Source: Sphingobium sp. BYY-5 (lineage in GTDB: Bacteria; Pseudomonadota; Alphaproteobacteria; Sphingomonadales; Sphingomonadaceae). Taken from it: a stretch of DNA of 64,000 nucleotides. The position numbers and the translations under genes are program-made. The stretch lies in the NCBI RefSeq assembly GCF_022758885.1, contig NZ_JALEBH010000001.1, positions 248,001 to 312,000 of the forward strand, read 5' to 3'. Below the pieces are notes generated by a model. That model was not told the origin of the DNA. It saw nothing but the letters and a program-made list of their open reading frames with translations, and searched no databases. Positions 1 to 8,230 of the stretch are shown here, piece by piece (within the stretch, counting starts at the first letter, position 1; each line of letters begins with the position of its first letter).

Positions 1-4
1 GCCT

Positions 5-217
5 TTATTCGGCGTGGGCGATGTTCACGGCCGCCATCTTGCCGCGACGGTCCTGCTCCAGATCATAGGAGACGCGGTCCTTTTCGCGCAGCGTGGCGAG
101 GCCAGCGCGCTCTACGGCGGAGATGTGAACGAACGCGTCCGGGCTGCCGTCATCGGGAGCGATGAAGCCATAACCCTTGTCGGCGTTGAAGAATTTGACG
201 GTTCCGACGATGCTCAT
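5..217 (-). CDS. Cold-shock domain protein (CspA family)
   Basis: A 70-residue single cold-shock domain protein, the usual length for this family of small single-stranded nucleic acid binding proteins that act as RNA chaperones in the cytoplasm. RNP1 is seen as KGYGFI (residues 14-19) and RNP2 as AFVHI (28-32). The ATG start has AAGGAA seven bases upstream. A leader of well over 100 bases separates it from the possible promoter at 347-375, as is common for cold-shock mRNAs. Several paralogues are usual in a genome, so cold induction is not certain for this copy and no symbol is given. Confidence 0.95.
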   Translation of the reverse strand: MSIVGTVKFFNADKGYGFIAPDDGSPDAFVHISAVERAGLATLREKDRVSYDLEQDRRGKMAAVNIAHAE

Positions 218-346
218 GGTAGATTTCCTTCTTTACAATGCGACGCATCCCGTGTGGACGCGCCGGGTTGCTAGAGGGGCAGGGAAAGAAGGATATTAGG
301 TGCCGCAAAGCGCCGAAGACCATCGATTTGCGACTATAGCTCGCTC

Positions 347-375
347 CATATAGGCCATCGGCGCGCGAATAGCAA
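347..375 (-). promoter_or_regulatory. Possible promoter of the cold-shock gene
   Basis: On the minus strand TTGCTA (375-370) and TATATG (352-347) are separated by 17 bases. Transcription from here would give a leader of roughly 120 bases before the cold-shock gene. This is pattern matching only; the rest of the gap 218-447 shows nothing else I can name. Confidence 0.3.
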
Positions 376-447
376 ACGCGGGGTGATCGCGGGGCCGATG
401 GGCTGCTGGAGGCGCGCCGATCCTGTCGCGGCGGGCCTGCTGTCGCC

Positions 448-1503
448 TTATCCCGGTTCGCTTTGGGCGTCCGCCTCCGCTTCCTCTTCCCCGGCAAAGC
501 CGAAAAAGACGTCGCGGGCGCGGGCGGCGGCATCCTCATAGGGACGGCGTTCGGCTTCCTCATGCAGGGCGACCGCCGCTTCCTCCTCCGGCGTCAGGTC
601 GCGCTCATAATCGTCGACGTCGTAGATCTCTTGGCTTTCCTCGCCGTCGAAGCCGGGCGGGGCGGGATAGTCGGTGCGCCAGACCTCCCGACCCTCTTCC
701 CACCAGATGCCGCGCAGTTGGGCGGCGGCCTCATCGGGCGGAAGGGTCGCGCGGACCACCGGCGGGGTGCGAAGTTCACACCGTTCATCGGCGACGGAAA
801 TCTGCGAATTTTCAGGGGCGCGGGCGGAGTTGCGCAGCGCCATGCGGGCGGCGATGAAGAGGGCGACGGATGCGCCGGGAGAGAGGCTGGACGCCATAGC
901 CTGGGCAGTGGCGTCCTCGACCGGTTCGGGCATGTCGGGCGCGCCGCCGTCGAGCATCCGGGCATCGTCCATGGTGCGGGCCATGGGTTCCTGGCCGGGT
1001 CGGGGCAGGTCGAGGCGCTCGGCCTCCGCCATGGCGACATCCTCCGGGCAGATCATGTCGAGAAAGGCGACGAAATCCTGCGCCACGATGCGGGCGAGCG
1101 CGGCGTCGCTGCCCTCCGCCGGATTGTCCGCCATGCGATCGAGCCGGGCGAGCATCGACATGGCGAGCCGGTTGTCGTGGCGATGGCGGGTCATTTCATA
1201 ATTGTCGGGGTCGCGGCGGATAACCTCCTCCTGCCCCAGGATCGCGCGGGACAGCAGCGTGTCGGCCAGGCGCGCGCGGGCGATGAGGACGGCCGCTTCC
1301 CATCCCAGGCGAAAGGCGGCGCCGTCGCGGCGGATGCGCAGATTATAGGCCGCGCGCGAGGTGATGAGCGCGGATTCGCAGGCGAGGCGGATGACGCCGG
1401 TCGCCGCGAGTGTTTCGAGGAAGCGGCGCTGGCGCGCGGGACTCCAGCCGTCGACGCGGACCTGCGGTTCCGGGGTGGGGAGGTCGGGGAAATGATAGGA
1501 CAT
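448..1503 (-). CDS. Conserved hypothetical protein with terminase-small-subunit-like N-terminus
   Basis: A 351-residue protein I cannot assign to a named function. The first 90 residues are helical and begin with WSPARQRRFLE (about 20-30). An Ala/Arg-rich stretch with SRAAYNLR follows, which resembles the helix-turn-helix region of phage terminase small subunits. The rest is acidic, with many Glu/Ala runs (for example near 315-350), and looks poorly ordered. There is no signal peptide or membrane segment. No phage gene lies nearby, so if the N-terminal likeness is real this is a stand-alone chromosomal gene. A GGAGG lies 12 bases upstream of the chosen ATG. It is oriented toward the cold-shock gene but 230 bases away, so co-transcription is doubtful. 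Confidence 0.75.
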   Translation of the reverse strand: MSYHFPDLPTPEPQVRVDGWSPARQRRFLETLAATGVIRLACESALITSRAAYNLRIRRDGAAFRLGWEAAVLIARARLADTLLSRAILGQEEVIRRDPDNYEMTRHRHDNRLAMSMLARLDRMADNPAEGSDAALARIVAQDFVAFLDMICPEDVAMAEAERLDLPRPGQEPMARTMDDARMLDGGAPDMPEPVEDATAQAMASSLSPGASVALFIAARMALRNSARAPENSQISVADERCELRTPPVVRATLPPDEAAAQLRGIWWEEGREVWRTDYPAPPGFDGEESQEIYDVDDYERDLTPEEEAAVALHEEAERRPYEDAAARARDVFFGFAGEEEAEADAQSEPG

Positions 1504-1612
1504 GGGTCTGCGTGCCTCCGGCTGAGGGGTTTGCCGGGAGGGTAGGCAGATTATGGGCGTGTAGGACAGAACAAAATGGGAACGGTTTGGGGGCGTTCGG
1601 TCAGGCTTGGTA

Positions 1613-1636
1613 GTTCCCCGGCCTGCGCCGGGGAAC
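1613..1636. repeat. Short GC palindrome, copy 1
   Basis: Perfect 10-bp arms (GTTCCCCGGC and its complement) around a 4-base loop, just beyond the end of the RelE/ParE-like toxin gene. Related copies lie at 3027-3052 and 17591-17618, always in gaps at gene ends. It could work as a transcription terminator stem, but there is no T-run. Confidence 0.8.
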
Positions 1637-1644
1637 AGGGAGGG

Positions 1645-1917
1645 TCAGGGGTATTGCTGGCGGGTATGGTGGAGGGCCAATATTTGGATGGCGTCAGCCT
1701 TGACGCGGTAAATGAGGACGTAGTTGGGATGGGCCATCGCTTCCCGCCTGCCGGGGACGCGGCCGGGGCGGTGCATATAAGGATGGTCGGGCAGACGATC
1801 GGCCGCGTGGCGGATCGCGGCGCCGATACGTTCGGCCGCCGCCGGATTGCGTGCCTCTATATAGTCGATGATGCTTTCGAGTTTTCGCAGCGCTTTCGAC
1901 TTCCAGACGACCGGCAG
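1645..1917 (-). CDS. RelE/ParE-family toxin with no standard start codon
   Basis: The reading frame directly after the antitoxin encodes a 90-residue RelE/ParE-type toxin, if initiated at CTG 1917-1915. The product begins PVVWKSKALRKLESI, has the helix DYIEARNPAAAERI, and ends with the family-typical REAM...YVLIYRVK...IQILALHHTRQQYP core (Arg, Tyr and His of the active region present). Upstream in the same frame the next stop is at about 1990, and no ATG, GTG or TTG lies between that stop and the toxin body. CTG two bases after the antitoxin TAG is the only near-standard start. Either CTG is used through translational coupling, or the start was lost by mutation. Members of this family inhibit gyrase or cleave mRNA; which applies here cannot be told. 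Confidence 0.7.
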   Translation of the reverse strand: MPVVWKSKALRKLESIIDYIEARNPAAAERIGAAIRHAADRLPDHPYMHRPGRVPGRREAMAHPNYVLIYRVKADAIQILALHHTRQQYP

Positions 1918-1919
1918 CC

Positions 1920-2114
1920 CTAAGCGGTCTTGCGTCCGTCGACGCTTTTGCGCCTGTCGAGGATGGCCTGCATCCTTGCCATGGCTTCGTCATGCGGGAT
2001 GTCGGGTTCGTCCGATGCCATCGCCGCCTCGACCTCTGTGCGGAACCAGGCGTCATAGGCTTCCGCTTCCTGCGTCGTCGCGAATTCGGACTCGATGGGG
2101 GTTAGCTTGGTCAT
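1920..2114 (-). CDS. RelB/StbD-type antitoxin
   Basis: A 64-residue acidic protein (MTKLTPIESEFATTQEAEAYDAW...) placed just before a RelE/ParE-like toxin, the normal antitoxin-first order. Length, charge and the helix EAEAYDAWFRTEVEAAMASDEP fit the small RelB/stability-determinant antitoxins that bind and neutralise the toxin and repress the operon. Its TAG stop is followed two bases later by the only usable toxin start. There is no good ribosome binding site before its ATG. It is transcribed away from a second toxin-antitoxin pair whose first gene starts at 2298. Confidence 0.75.
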   Translation of the reverse strand: MTKLTPIESEFATTQEAEAYDAWFRTEVEAAMASDEPDIPHDEAMARMQAILDRRKSVDGRKTA

Positions 2115-2204
2115 GGGGTGGAGGATATCAGGGATGTAGGATGGTGTCGATTGAGGGAGGCGGGATCGCTTCGTTATGGTGGGAGTTCATTCCGAAATTC
2201 CGCA

Positions 2205-2274
2205 AATAGTCGCCATAGCCATTCTATCGCGCAATATTATAACTATTGACTATGGCTAAAATACGGATTATCTT
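2205..2274 (+). promoter_or_regulatory. Promoter and inverted repeats between two toxin-antitoxin modules
   Basis: This AT-rich stretch stands out from the high-GC surroundings. TTGACT (2246-2251) and TATCTT (2269-2274), 17 bases apart, form a good promoter pointing at the Phd/YefM-type antitoxin. AATAGT (2205-2210) and TAGCCAT (2216-2222) are repeated as complements ACTATT (2242-2247) and ATGGCTA (2252-2258), overlapping that promoter. This is what an autoregulatory antitoxin operator would look like. Binding by either antitoxin is inference. Confidence 0.5.
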
Positions 2275-2297
2275 GAATTTAAAGAAAAGGAGTGTTA

Positions 2298-2585
2298 ATG
2301 ATGGCGAGCAAGCCGCTTTTGGCGGTCTCGGCGAAGGATGTGGCTGGTAAATTCGGCTACTACACTGATGAGGCGATGCTTCGTCCAGTGGGTATTCAGA
2401 GGCATGGCGTCACGCGGGTCGTGATGCTGTCGTTGGACGAATATGAGCGCCTCCTGCGTCGGGATCGTCAGGTCATTTTGACGAGAGACCTAGATGACGA
2501 AACGCTCGATGCCATCCTCAATGCCGAAATCCCCGAAGAAGCATGTGCGCTCAACCAGCTCATGGACGATCCCGCAGCCGACTGA
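2298..2585 (+). CDS. Phd/YefM-family antitoxin
   Basis: A 95-residue antitoxin. The N-terminal half has the Phd/YefM pattern AVSAKDVAGKFG...HGVTRVVMLSLDEYERLLRRD (residues about 9-55), the dimeric DNA-binding fold. The acidic tail (DDETLDAILNAEIPEEA) would wrap the toxin. ATG 2298 is chosen because AAGGAG (2287-2292) lies 5 bases upstream; ATG 2301 is nearly as good, and a GTG at 2292 overlaps the ribosome binding site and is unlikely. It overlaps the downstream PemK/MazF-like toxin by about 40 bases. It should repress its own promoter at 2246-2274. Confidence 0.85.
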   Translation: MMASKPLLAVSAKDVAGKFGYYTDEAMLRPVGIQRHGVTRVVMLSLDEYERLLRRDRQVILTRDLDDETLDAILNAEIPEEACALNQLMDDPAAD

Positions 2586-2979
2586 CGTTCTGTCCTATTC
2601 CTATTTGTGGGAACGGGAGGCAGCGCAAGGGCGGGACGAGGGCGTAAAGGACCGACCGGTCGTTGTCGTGCTGGCGGCAGTGACCGAAGGTGATTTGCTG
2701 CAGGTCTATGTAGCGCCGGTGACGACGCAGCCGCCACGCGAGGCCAGCGGTTTTGTAGAAATGCCGATGGCGGTGAAGCGGCATCTGGGACTGGACGATG
2801 CGCGATGCTGGATCGTGGCGAGCGAGGTCAACCGCTTCATCTGGCCGGGACCTGATGTGCGGCCCGTGCAAGGCGGAGACGGGTCGCCCTATTATGGCAA
2901 GATACCGGGGAAGCTATTGGAGCAGGTACGGGCGGTCATGCGCGAGGGGAGGATACGGATTACGCCTAGGACGGAGTGA
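2545..2979 (+). CDS. PemK/MazF-like growth-inhibitor toxin
   Basis: A protein of about 144 residues partnered with the Phd/YefM-type antitoxin. The segment YLWEREAAQGRDEGVKDRP then VVVVLAAV...LLQVYVAPVTTQPP matches the alphaproteobacterial PemK-like branch (Glu...Gly...Lys-x-RP-hydrophobic strand) of the mRNA-cleaving MazF/PemK fold. The start is uncertain: GTG 2545 lies inside the antitoxin gene, giving a 41-base overlap, and the conserved part begins near 2575. Earlier in-frame ATGs at 2494, 2509 and 2521 exist but would add antitoxin-overlapping sequence unlike the family. Pairing a Phd-type antitoxin with a PemK-like toxin is a known kind of partner exchange. Confidence 0.75.
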   Translation: MRSTSSWTIPQPTDVLSYSYLWEREAAQGRDEGVKDRPVVVVLAAVTEGDLLQVYVAPVTTQPPREASGFVEMPMAVKRHLGLDDARCWIVASEVNRFIWPGPDVRPVQGGDGSPYYGKIPGKLLEQVRAVMREGRIRITPRTE

Positions 2980-3026
2980 GTTTGGTGTAATTGGGCAACT
3001 GTCGCCGAAATCTCTGTGGCCTGAAC

Positions 3027-3052
3027 TGGCCCCGGTCTGCGCCGGGGAACAG
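3027..3052. repeat. Short GC palindrome, copy 2
   Basis: CCCCGGTCTGCGCCGGGG followed by AACAG, the same unit as at 1613-1636 and 17591-17618. It lies in the convergent gap between the PemK-like toxin gene and uvrA (2980-3090), which holds nothing else I can name. Confidence 0.7.
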
Positions 3053-3090
3053 CCTTCAGCTTTTATGAGCTATGCGCTAACAGCTTGATA

Positions 3091-6075
3091 TCACTCCGCC
3101 GCCACACTCTCCAACCCCAGCAACGGTGCGAGATAGTGCCCCGTAAATGACCGTGGCTCCTTCGCGACCTGCTCGGGCGTACCCTCCGCCACAACCTCAC
3201 CGCCCTTGACGCCGCCTTCCGGTCCCATGTCGATGATCCAGTCGGCGGTCTTGATGACGTCGAGATTATGTTCGATCACCACCACGCTGTTGCCCTGGTC
3301 GACCAGGGCGTGGAGGACTTCGAGCAGTTTGCGGACGTCTTCGAAGTGCAGGCCGGTGGTGGGTTCGTCCAATATATAGAGGGTGTTGCCGGTGGCGCGG
3401 CGCGAGAGTTCCTTGGCGAGTTTGACGCGCTGGGCTTCGCCGCCGGACAGGGTGGTGGCCTGCTGGCCGACCTTGACATAGCCGAGGCCCACTTCGGCGA
3501 GCATCGCCATCTTGTCGCGGATGGGCGGGACGGCCTTGAAGAATTCGACCGCATCCTCGACCGTCATGTCGAGTATGTCGGCGATCGAGTGGCCCTTGAA
3601 CTTCACCTCCAGCGTCTCGCGATTGTAGCGCGCGCCGTGGCACACGTCGCAGGTGACGTAGACGTCGGGGAGGAAGTGCATCTCGATCTTGATAAGGCCG
3701 TCGCCGGTGCAGGCTTCGCAGCGGCCGCCCTTGACGTTGAAGCTGAAGCGGCCGGGCTTGTAGCCGCGCGCCTGGCTTTCGGGGAGGCCCGCGAACCAGT
3801 CGCGGATGTTGGTGAAGGCGCCGGTATAGGTGGCCGGGTTGGAGCGCGGGGTGCGGCCGATGGGCGACTGGTCGATGTCGATCACCTTGTCGCAATTTTC
3901 GAGGCCGGTGATCTTGTCATGCGCGCCCGCGACGATGCGCGCGCCGTTGAGGGCGCGGGCGCTGGCGGCGTAGAGGGTGTCGATGGTGAAACTGGACTTG
4001 CCGGAGCCACTGACGCCGGTGATGCAGGTGAAGGTGCCGAGCGGGATAGACGCGGTGACGCCGCGCAGATTGTTGGCGCGGGCATTGTGGACGGTGAGCT
4101 TCTTGCCCGTGCCCTTGCGGCGCTTGGTGGGCACGTCGATGCGGCGGGTGCCGTTCAGATAATCGGCGGTGAGGGAGCCTTTTGCCGCGAGGATTTCGGG
4201 CAGGGTGCCCTGCGCGACAATGGTGCCGCCATGGACGCCCGCGCCCGGCCCCATGTCGACGATATAGTCGGCGTGGCGGATCGCATCCTCGTCATGCTCG
4301 ACGACGATGACGCTGTTGCCGAGGTCGCGCAGGCGCTTGAGGGTCACGAGCAGGCGGTCATTGTCGCGCTGATGAAGCCCGATCGAGGGTTCGTCGAGGA
4401 CGTAGAGGACGCCCGACAGGCCGCTGCCGATCTGGCTGGCGAGGCGAATGCGCTGGCTCTCGCCGCCCGACAGGGTGCCGCTGGTGCGGTCGAGGTTCAG
4501 ATAGTCGAGGCCGACATTGTTGAGGAAGCCGAGGCGCTCGACGATTTCCTTGAGGATGGCCTTGGCGATCTGGTTCTGCTGGTCGTTCAGCTTTTCGGGC
4601 ATCGCGGTGAAGAAATTCAGCGCGTCCACCACCGAGCGGCGGGTGGAGAGGGAGATGTCCTCGCCCGCGATTTTGACGGCCAGCGCTTCGGGTTTCAGGC
4701 GCGCGCCGTCGCAGGTCTCGCACGGCATGGCGGTCTGATATTTGCTCAGTTCCTCGCGCATCCAGGCGCTGTCGGTCTGGAGCAGGCGGCGGTTGAGGTT
4801 GCCGATGACGCCCTCAAACGCTTTCTTGACCTCATAGGCCTTCTTGCCGTCCTGGAAGCGCAGGGTGACAGGCTTGCCACCGGTGCCGTGGAGGATGATG
4901 AGCTTCACCTCGCCGGGCAGGTCGGCCCAGGGGGTTTCGAGCGAGAAGCCGAATTCCTTCGCGAGGGAACCCAGCACCTGCATATAATAGGGCGACGGCG
5001 GGTTGGACTTGGCCCAGGGGACGATGGCGCCCTTTTTCAGGGAAAGGGCTTCGTTGGGGACGACCAGTTCGGGGTCGAATAGCTGCTTTTCGCCCAGGCC
5101 GTCGCAGGCCGGGCAGGCGCCCATCGGCGCGTTGAAGGAGAAGAGGCGCGGCTCGATCTCCGCGATGGTGAAGCCGCTGACCGGGCAGGCGAATTTTTCG
5201 GAGAAGACGATGCGGTTGGCGGGGACCGCGCTACCTTTCATTCCCGTTCGCCCTGAGCCTGTCGAAGGGCCGTTCTTTTCCTCTGAAGAGAAGGACTGGG
5301 CTTCGACAAGCTCAGCCCGAACGGAGGAGGGGGCGGCGCCAAGGTCCGCCAAGGTCCCGTCCGCCAGATCCACAAAGGCCAGACCGTCCGCCAGTTTCAG
5401 CGCCTGTTCGAAGCTGTCGGCTAGGCGCGTGCCCATGTCGGGGGCGACGGCGAGGCGGTCGACCACGACTTCGATGTCATGCTTGTACTTCTTGTCGAGG
5501 GCGGGGGCGTCCTCGATCAGATACATTTCGCCGTCGATGCGGACGCGGGTGTAGCCTGCCTTCTGCCATTCGGCGAGTTCCTTGCGATATTCGCCCTTGC
5601 GGCCGCGCACCACTGGGGCGAGCAGGTAGAAGCGGGTGTCTTCGGGCAGGAGCATCACGCGGTCGACCATCTGGCTGACGGTCTGCGCACTGATGGGCAG
5701 GCCGGTGACGGGCGAATAGGGGATGCCGACGCGCGCCCACAGGAGCCGCATATAGTCGTATATCTCCGTCACGGTCGCGACGGTGGAGCGCGGGTTGCGG
5801 CTGGTCGTCTTCTGTTCGATGCTGATCGCGGGCGACAGGCCCTCGATATGCTCGACGTCAGGCTTCTGCATCATCTCAAGGAACTGACGCGCATAGGCGG
5901 AGAGCGACTCCACATAGCGGCGCTGCCCTTCGGCATAGATGGTGTCGAAGGCGAGGGACGATTTGCCCGACCCGGACAGGCCGGTGATGACGATCAGACT
6001 GTCGCGCGGCAGGTCGACATCGACGCCCTTGAGGTTGTGTTCGCGCGCACCGCGGACGGAAATGTGGGTCAACAT
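3091..6075 (-). CDS. uvrA: UvrABC excinuclease subunit A
   Basis: UvrA, the damage-recognition ATPase of nucleotide excision repair, 994 residues. The N-terminal Walker [10 protein letters not shown] is at about 31-39, the second Walker [10 protein letters not shown] near 690, both ABC signatures read LSGGE, and the C-terminal zinc module shows CEAC...CDVC (about 785-815). In the first zinc region the second Cys is Ser (CPVSGF), as I recall for other alphaproteobacterial UvrAs. The start is ATG 6075 ([16 protein letters not shown]), which matches family N-termini; the frame stays open far upstream, but that part lies antisense to the kinase gene. Unusual: about 28 extra residues (near 251-278, [10 protein letters not shown]...STGSGRTG) come from an in-frame palindromic repeat at 5244-5324. 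Confidence 0.97.
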   Translation of the reverse strand: MLTHISVRGAREHNLKGVDVDLPRDSLIVITGLSGSGKSSLAFDTIYAEGQRRYVESLSAYARQFLEMMQKPDVEHIEGLSPAISIEQKTTSRNPRSTVATVTEIYDYMRLLWARVGIPYSPVTGLPISAQTVSQMVDRVMLLPEDTRFYLLAPVVRGRKGEYRKELAEWQKAGYTRVRIDGEMYLIEDAPALDKKYKHDIEVVVDRLAVAPDMGTRLADSFEQALKLADGLAFVDLADGTLADLGAAPSSVRAELVEAQSFSSEEKNGPSTGSGRTGMKGSAVPANRIVFSEKFACPVSGFTIAEIEPRLFSFNAPMGACPACDGLGEKQLFDPELVVPNEALSLKKGAIVPWAKSNPPSPYYMQVLGSLAKEFGFSLETPWADLPGEVKLIILHGTGGKPVTLRFQDGKKAYEVKKAFEGVIGNLNRRLLQTDSAWMREELSKYQTAMPCETCDGARLKPEALAVKIAGEDISLSTRRSVVDALNFFTAMPEKLNDQQNQIAKAILKEIVERLGFLNNVGLDYLNLDRTSGTLSGGESQRIRLASQIGSGLSGVLYVLDEPSIGLHQRDNDRLLVTLKRLRDLGNSVIVVEHDEDAIRHADYIVDMGPGAGVHGGTIVAQGTLPEILAAKGSLTADYLNGTRRIDVPTKRRKGTGKKLTVHNARANNLRGVTASIPLGTFTCITGVSGSGKSSFTIDTLYAASARALNGARIVAGAHDKITGLENCDKVIDIDQSPIGRTPRSNPATYTGAFTNIRDWFAGLPESQARGYKPGRFSFNVKGGRCEACTGDGLIKIEMHFLPDVYVTCDVCHGARYNRETLEVKFKGHSIADILDMTVEDAVEFFKAVPPIRDKMAMLAEVGLGYVKVGQQATTLSGGEAQRVKLAKELSRRATGNTLYILDEPTTGLHFEDVRKLLEVLHALVDQGNSVVVIEHNLDVIKTADWIIDMGPEGGVKGGEVVAEGTPEQVAKEPRSFTGHYLAPLLGLESVAAE
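5244..5324. repeat. Palindromic repeat inserted in frame in uvrA
   Basis: An 81-base unit (27 codons) with long imperfect inverted arms at 5244-5270 and 5298-5324. Each arm carries a form of CTTCGACARGCTCAG; the centre, TTTTCCTCTGAAGAGAAGG, is itself nearly palindromic. The same arms occur at 47037-47133 between genes and as a half copy at 44271-44291. Inside uvrA it is translated as a Ser/Gly/Glu-rich linker just before [13 protein letters not shown]. Its length is a multiple of three and it creates no stop, so the gene stays open. Confidence 0.9.
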
Positions 6076-6225
6076 GCGGAAAACCTCTGCGGCGGGAAGG
6101 GGAGGAGACTCATTGTTTCGTTCTTTATTTGTTCGGAGGGTGCGGGGCAAGCGGCTTGAAGGAGATTCCGCCGCAAAGCCGGGAAGAGGCTGGCCAAGCC
6201 GGAGCGGGTCGGGCAGAGGCGGGCG

Positions 6226-7056
6226 ATGACGTTGCCTGATCCTTCCACCTTCATCGCCGCCGGCGCGAGCGCGGAGGTTTACCGGATGGATGGCGGGCGC
6301 GTGCTCAAGCTGTTTCACGCCGATGTCGATCCCGGCATCGTCACGCGCGAATATGAGATTGCGCGCGTGGTTCAGGCGATGGGCCTGCCGGCGCCCCGCG
6401 TCTTTGGCCTGGAAGCGGTGGCCGGGCGGCAGGGCATCGTCTATGCGGAAGTGCGTGGTCCCAACCTGCTGGCCTATATCGCGCGCCGTCCGCAGCGGGC
6501 GCGTTGGGCGCTGGAGCAGATGGCCCGGTTGCAGCAGCAGCTTCAGCAATGCCGGGTGCCCGCGCTGCGCAGCCGCAAGGCGATATTGATGCAGGATATA
6601 GAGTTCGCGCCGATAAGCGATGCACTGCGCGCGGCGGCGATCGAGCGGCTGGTGCAGCTTCATGAAGGCTATGGGTTGACGCATGGCGACCTGCACCTGG
6701 GCAATCTGATCGTGACCGAAGAGGCGACGGGGGCGAGGGTGAGCGTGATCGACTGGTCGCGGGCGGCGCGCGGCATGATCGCGGCCGATGTGGTGCGGAC
6801 GGAGATGGTGATGCGCTTCGGGCTTGGGCGCGGCGAGGATGTCGGGCGCGTGGAGGCGGCGGTGCGGGATGCGGCCTGCGCCTGGTATGAGCGGCGCTAT
6901 CGGGCGTTGTCCGGGCTGGACCCCGAAGCACTGGCGGCCTGGCGTCCGCTGGTGGCGCTCGCCTGGATGCGGCAGCGCGCGCCGGTGCGCGAGGCGGCCT
7001 TCGCCGCCTATCTGGCCGAAGCGCTGCGCGTCGCGGGATTGCCCCCGGTCGATTGA
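6226..7056 (+). CDS. Aminoglycoside phosphotransferase-like kinase
   Basis: A 276-residue protein-kinase-fold phosphotransferase. The N-lobe begins [18 protein letters not shown] (about 12-29, with the expected ATP-binding Lys), the catalytic loop is [11 protein letters not shown] (about 151-161), and the metal-binding Asp follows in VSVIDWSRA. These are the APH/choline kinase family marks; there is no signal peptide. The substrate is unknown: it could phosphorylate a small metabolite or a protein. It is divergent from uvrA with a 150-base gap (6076-6225) in which I see no clear promoter. ATG 6226 was chosen because the conserved N-lobe starts soon after. Confidence 0.8.
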   Translation: MTLPDPSTFIAAGASAEVYRMDGGRVLKLFHADVDPGIVTREYEIARVVQAMGLPAPRVFGLEAVAGRQGIVYAEVRGPNLLAYIARRPQRARWALEQMARLQQQLQQCRVPALRSRKAILMQDIEFAPISDALRAAAIERLVQLHEGYGLTHGDLHLGNLIVTEEATGARVSVIDWSRAARGMIAADVVRTEMVMRFGLGRGEDVGRVEAAVRDAACAWYERRYRALSGLDPEALAAWRPLVALAWMRQRAPVREAAFAAYLAEALRVAGLPPVD

Positions 7057-7258
7057 TGTCGTTGGTCGGCGGTCGTGGGTGGTTGGTCGCCCGGCCATGC
7101 CGCCCGGCGTCCGGCGAAGGCCGATCATCGAACTGCCCGTCACCGGCCCCGTCATGTCGCTATGATGGTGGGCGTTAAGGGACGGTTCACCGCCTGTGGC
7201 GCCGTTTCTGTCCAGAGAGTTCATCCCGATCCTGGAGTGCCCGACAGCATCCTGGATA

Positions 7259-7293
7259 CGCCCCCGGCATCCCTTGCGCCGGGGGCGTTTTCG
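7259..7293 (+). terminator. Rho-independent terminator
   Basis: CGCCCCCGGC (7259-7268) pairs perfectly with GCCGGGGGCG (7278-7287), followed by TTTTCG. It lies about 200 bases after the kinase gene. Between the two I see no gene. Confidence 0.7.
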
Positions 7294-7353
7294 TTTGGCG
7301 ATCGGGGTGTTTGGCAAGCCGCTCGCTGAGCGTGGGTGACGGGGACGAGCCAT

Positions 7354-7477
7354 AAAATCCTCCCCTGTAAGGGGAGGGGGACCGCTGCAGGCGGTGGAGG
7401 GGTGTCCCCCTCCCGATAGCGGGATACCCCTCCGTCTGGCCTACGGCCAGCCACCTCCCCTTACAGGGGAGGATTTT
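7354..7477 (+). repeat. 120-bp multi-hairpin element, copy 1
   Basis: The ends are perfect 24-base inverted repeats: AAAATCCTCCCCTGTAAGGG at the start and its complement at the end. Inside are three smaller stems: CCGCTGCAGGCGG, a central GGGGTGTCC...GATAGC...GGATACCCC, and TGGCCTACGGCCA. Copies lie at 27923-28040, 43587-43706 and (reversed) 50767-50885. It codes for nothing. The flanking gap 7057-7818 otherwise holds a terminator at 7259-7293 and, after 7500, sequence I cannot assign except as the upstream region of the UrcA gene. Confidence 0.9.
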
Positions 7478-7818
7478 CGACGGATCGGCGAACGCCATAA
7501 TCGTCTTTCTTTTGACTCCCTTTTCGTTGCGAGTCGTGCTTTCCGTTACGGAACATGTCGTTCGCGGCGGGGCAGATGTCGTTCGTCGTGCCGTTCGTCC
7601 CCCGTCATCCTGTCATTGGTCGAAGCCGGTGTCGTTGGCCGATGCCGATCGCATCCGGTCGAACCGGGCGCGCGGCGATCGCGGCCCGGACGTAAACAGG
7701 ATGGGCGAGCGGGACAGGTGCTGACTCCGAAGACCTCCGGCCCTTCCCGTTCGCAACCCGGCGCCGCGATGCCCCCCGTTGGCGGCCCGGTCACAACAGG
7801 TTTTGAGGAGATATGCCC

Positions 7819-8166
7819 ATGTTCCGTTCGTCCAAGATCGCCGCCGCCTTTGCCGCCGCGGCCGCCCTGATCGCCGCCGCCAGTGCGGCCTCCGCCGAAG
7901 ATTTCCAGTCCAATGGCCGCACCAGTGAAGTCTATCATGGCGACCTCAACCTGGCGAAGGCCGACCAGCAGAAAGAACTGCGCAGCCGCATCGCCCGCGC
8001 CGCTTCCAGGGTCTGCGCCAGCACCGACCTGAAGAGCATGATGGCGTGCCGCAGCAAGGCGATCGCCCATGTCCAGGCCCCGGTCACAGCAGCCATCGCC
8101 CGCGCGGAAACCGGCGAGCGCTATGCCGCGATGAACAAGGATGTCCGCCCGGTCGTCGGCAACTGA
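7819..8166 (+). CDS. UrcA family protein
   Basis: A 115-residue exported protein of the UrcA family, small secreted alphaproteobacterial proteins of unknown function. A signal peptide with an Ala-rich core ends at SAASA-ED (about 30). The mature part has VYHGDLNLAK, then RIARAASRVCAS...MACRSKAIAHV with the two conserved Cys that probably form a disulfide. AGGAG (7806-7810) is 8 bases from ATG 7819 but only 2 from ATG 7813, which decides the start at 7819. It is convergent with the GH88 gene; the two share the terminator at 8201-8229. Confidence 0.85.
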   Translation: MFRSSKIAAAFAAAAALIAAASAASAEDFQSNGRTSEVYHGDLNLAKADQQKELRSRIARAASRVCASTDLKSMMACRSKAIAHVQAPVTAAIARAETGERYAAMNKDVRPVVGN

Positions 8167-8200
8167 CCGCCGCCACCCTTCCTGACGCGCCGGAAACGGC

Positions 8201-8229
8201 AAAGGCCCGGAGCTGATCCGGGCCTTTTT
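8201..8229. terminator. Bidirectional terminator
   Basis: AAAGGCCCGG and CCGGGCCTTT flank an 8-base loop and are followed by TT on the plus strand. It lies between the convergent UrcA gene and the GH88 gene, so it can serve both. Confidence 0.85.
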
Positions 8230-8230
8230 G

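Noticed and set aside
3268..5082. Long open frame on the plus strand opposite uvrA (604 codons)
   Set aside because: It is an exact shadow of uvrA caused by GC-rich third positions; its product is Gly/Ala/Val-rich with no recognisable domain.
6226..7056. Antibiotic-resistance aminoglycoside phosphotransferase
   Set aside because: Only the general fold and catalytic motifs match; nothing indicates an aminoglycoside substrate.
6076..7353. Upstream extension of the uvrA frame
   Set aside because: The extension lies antisense to the kinase gene and has Arg/His/Pro-rich low-complexity sequence; conserved UvrA begins at ATG 6075.
7354..7477. CRISPR-like repetition
   Set aside because: The repeats are dispersed single palindromic elements, not direct repeats with regular unique spacers, and no cas gene is present.
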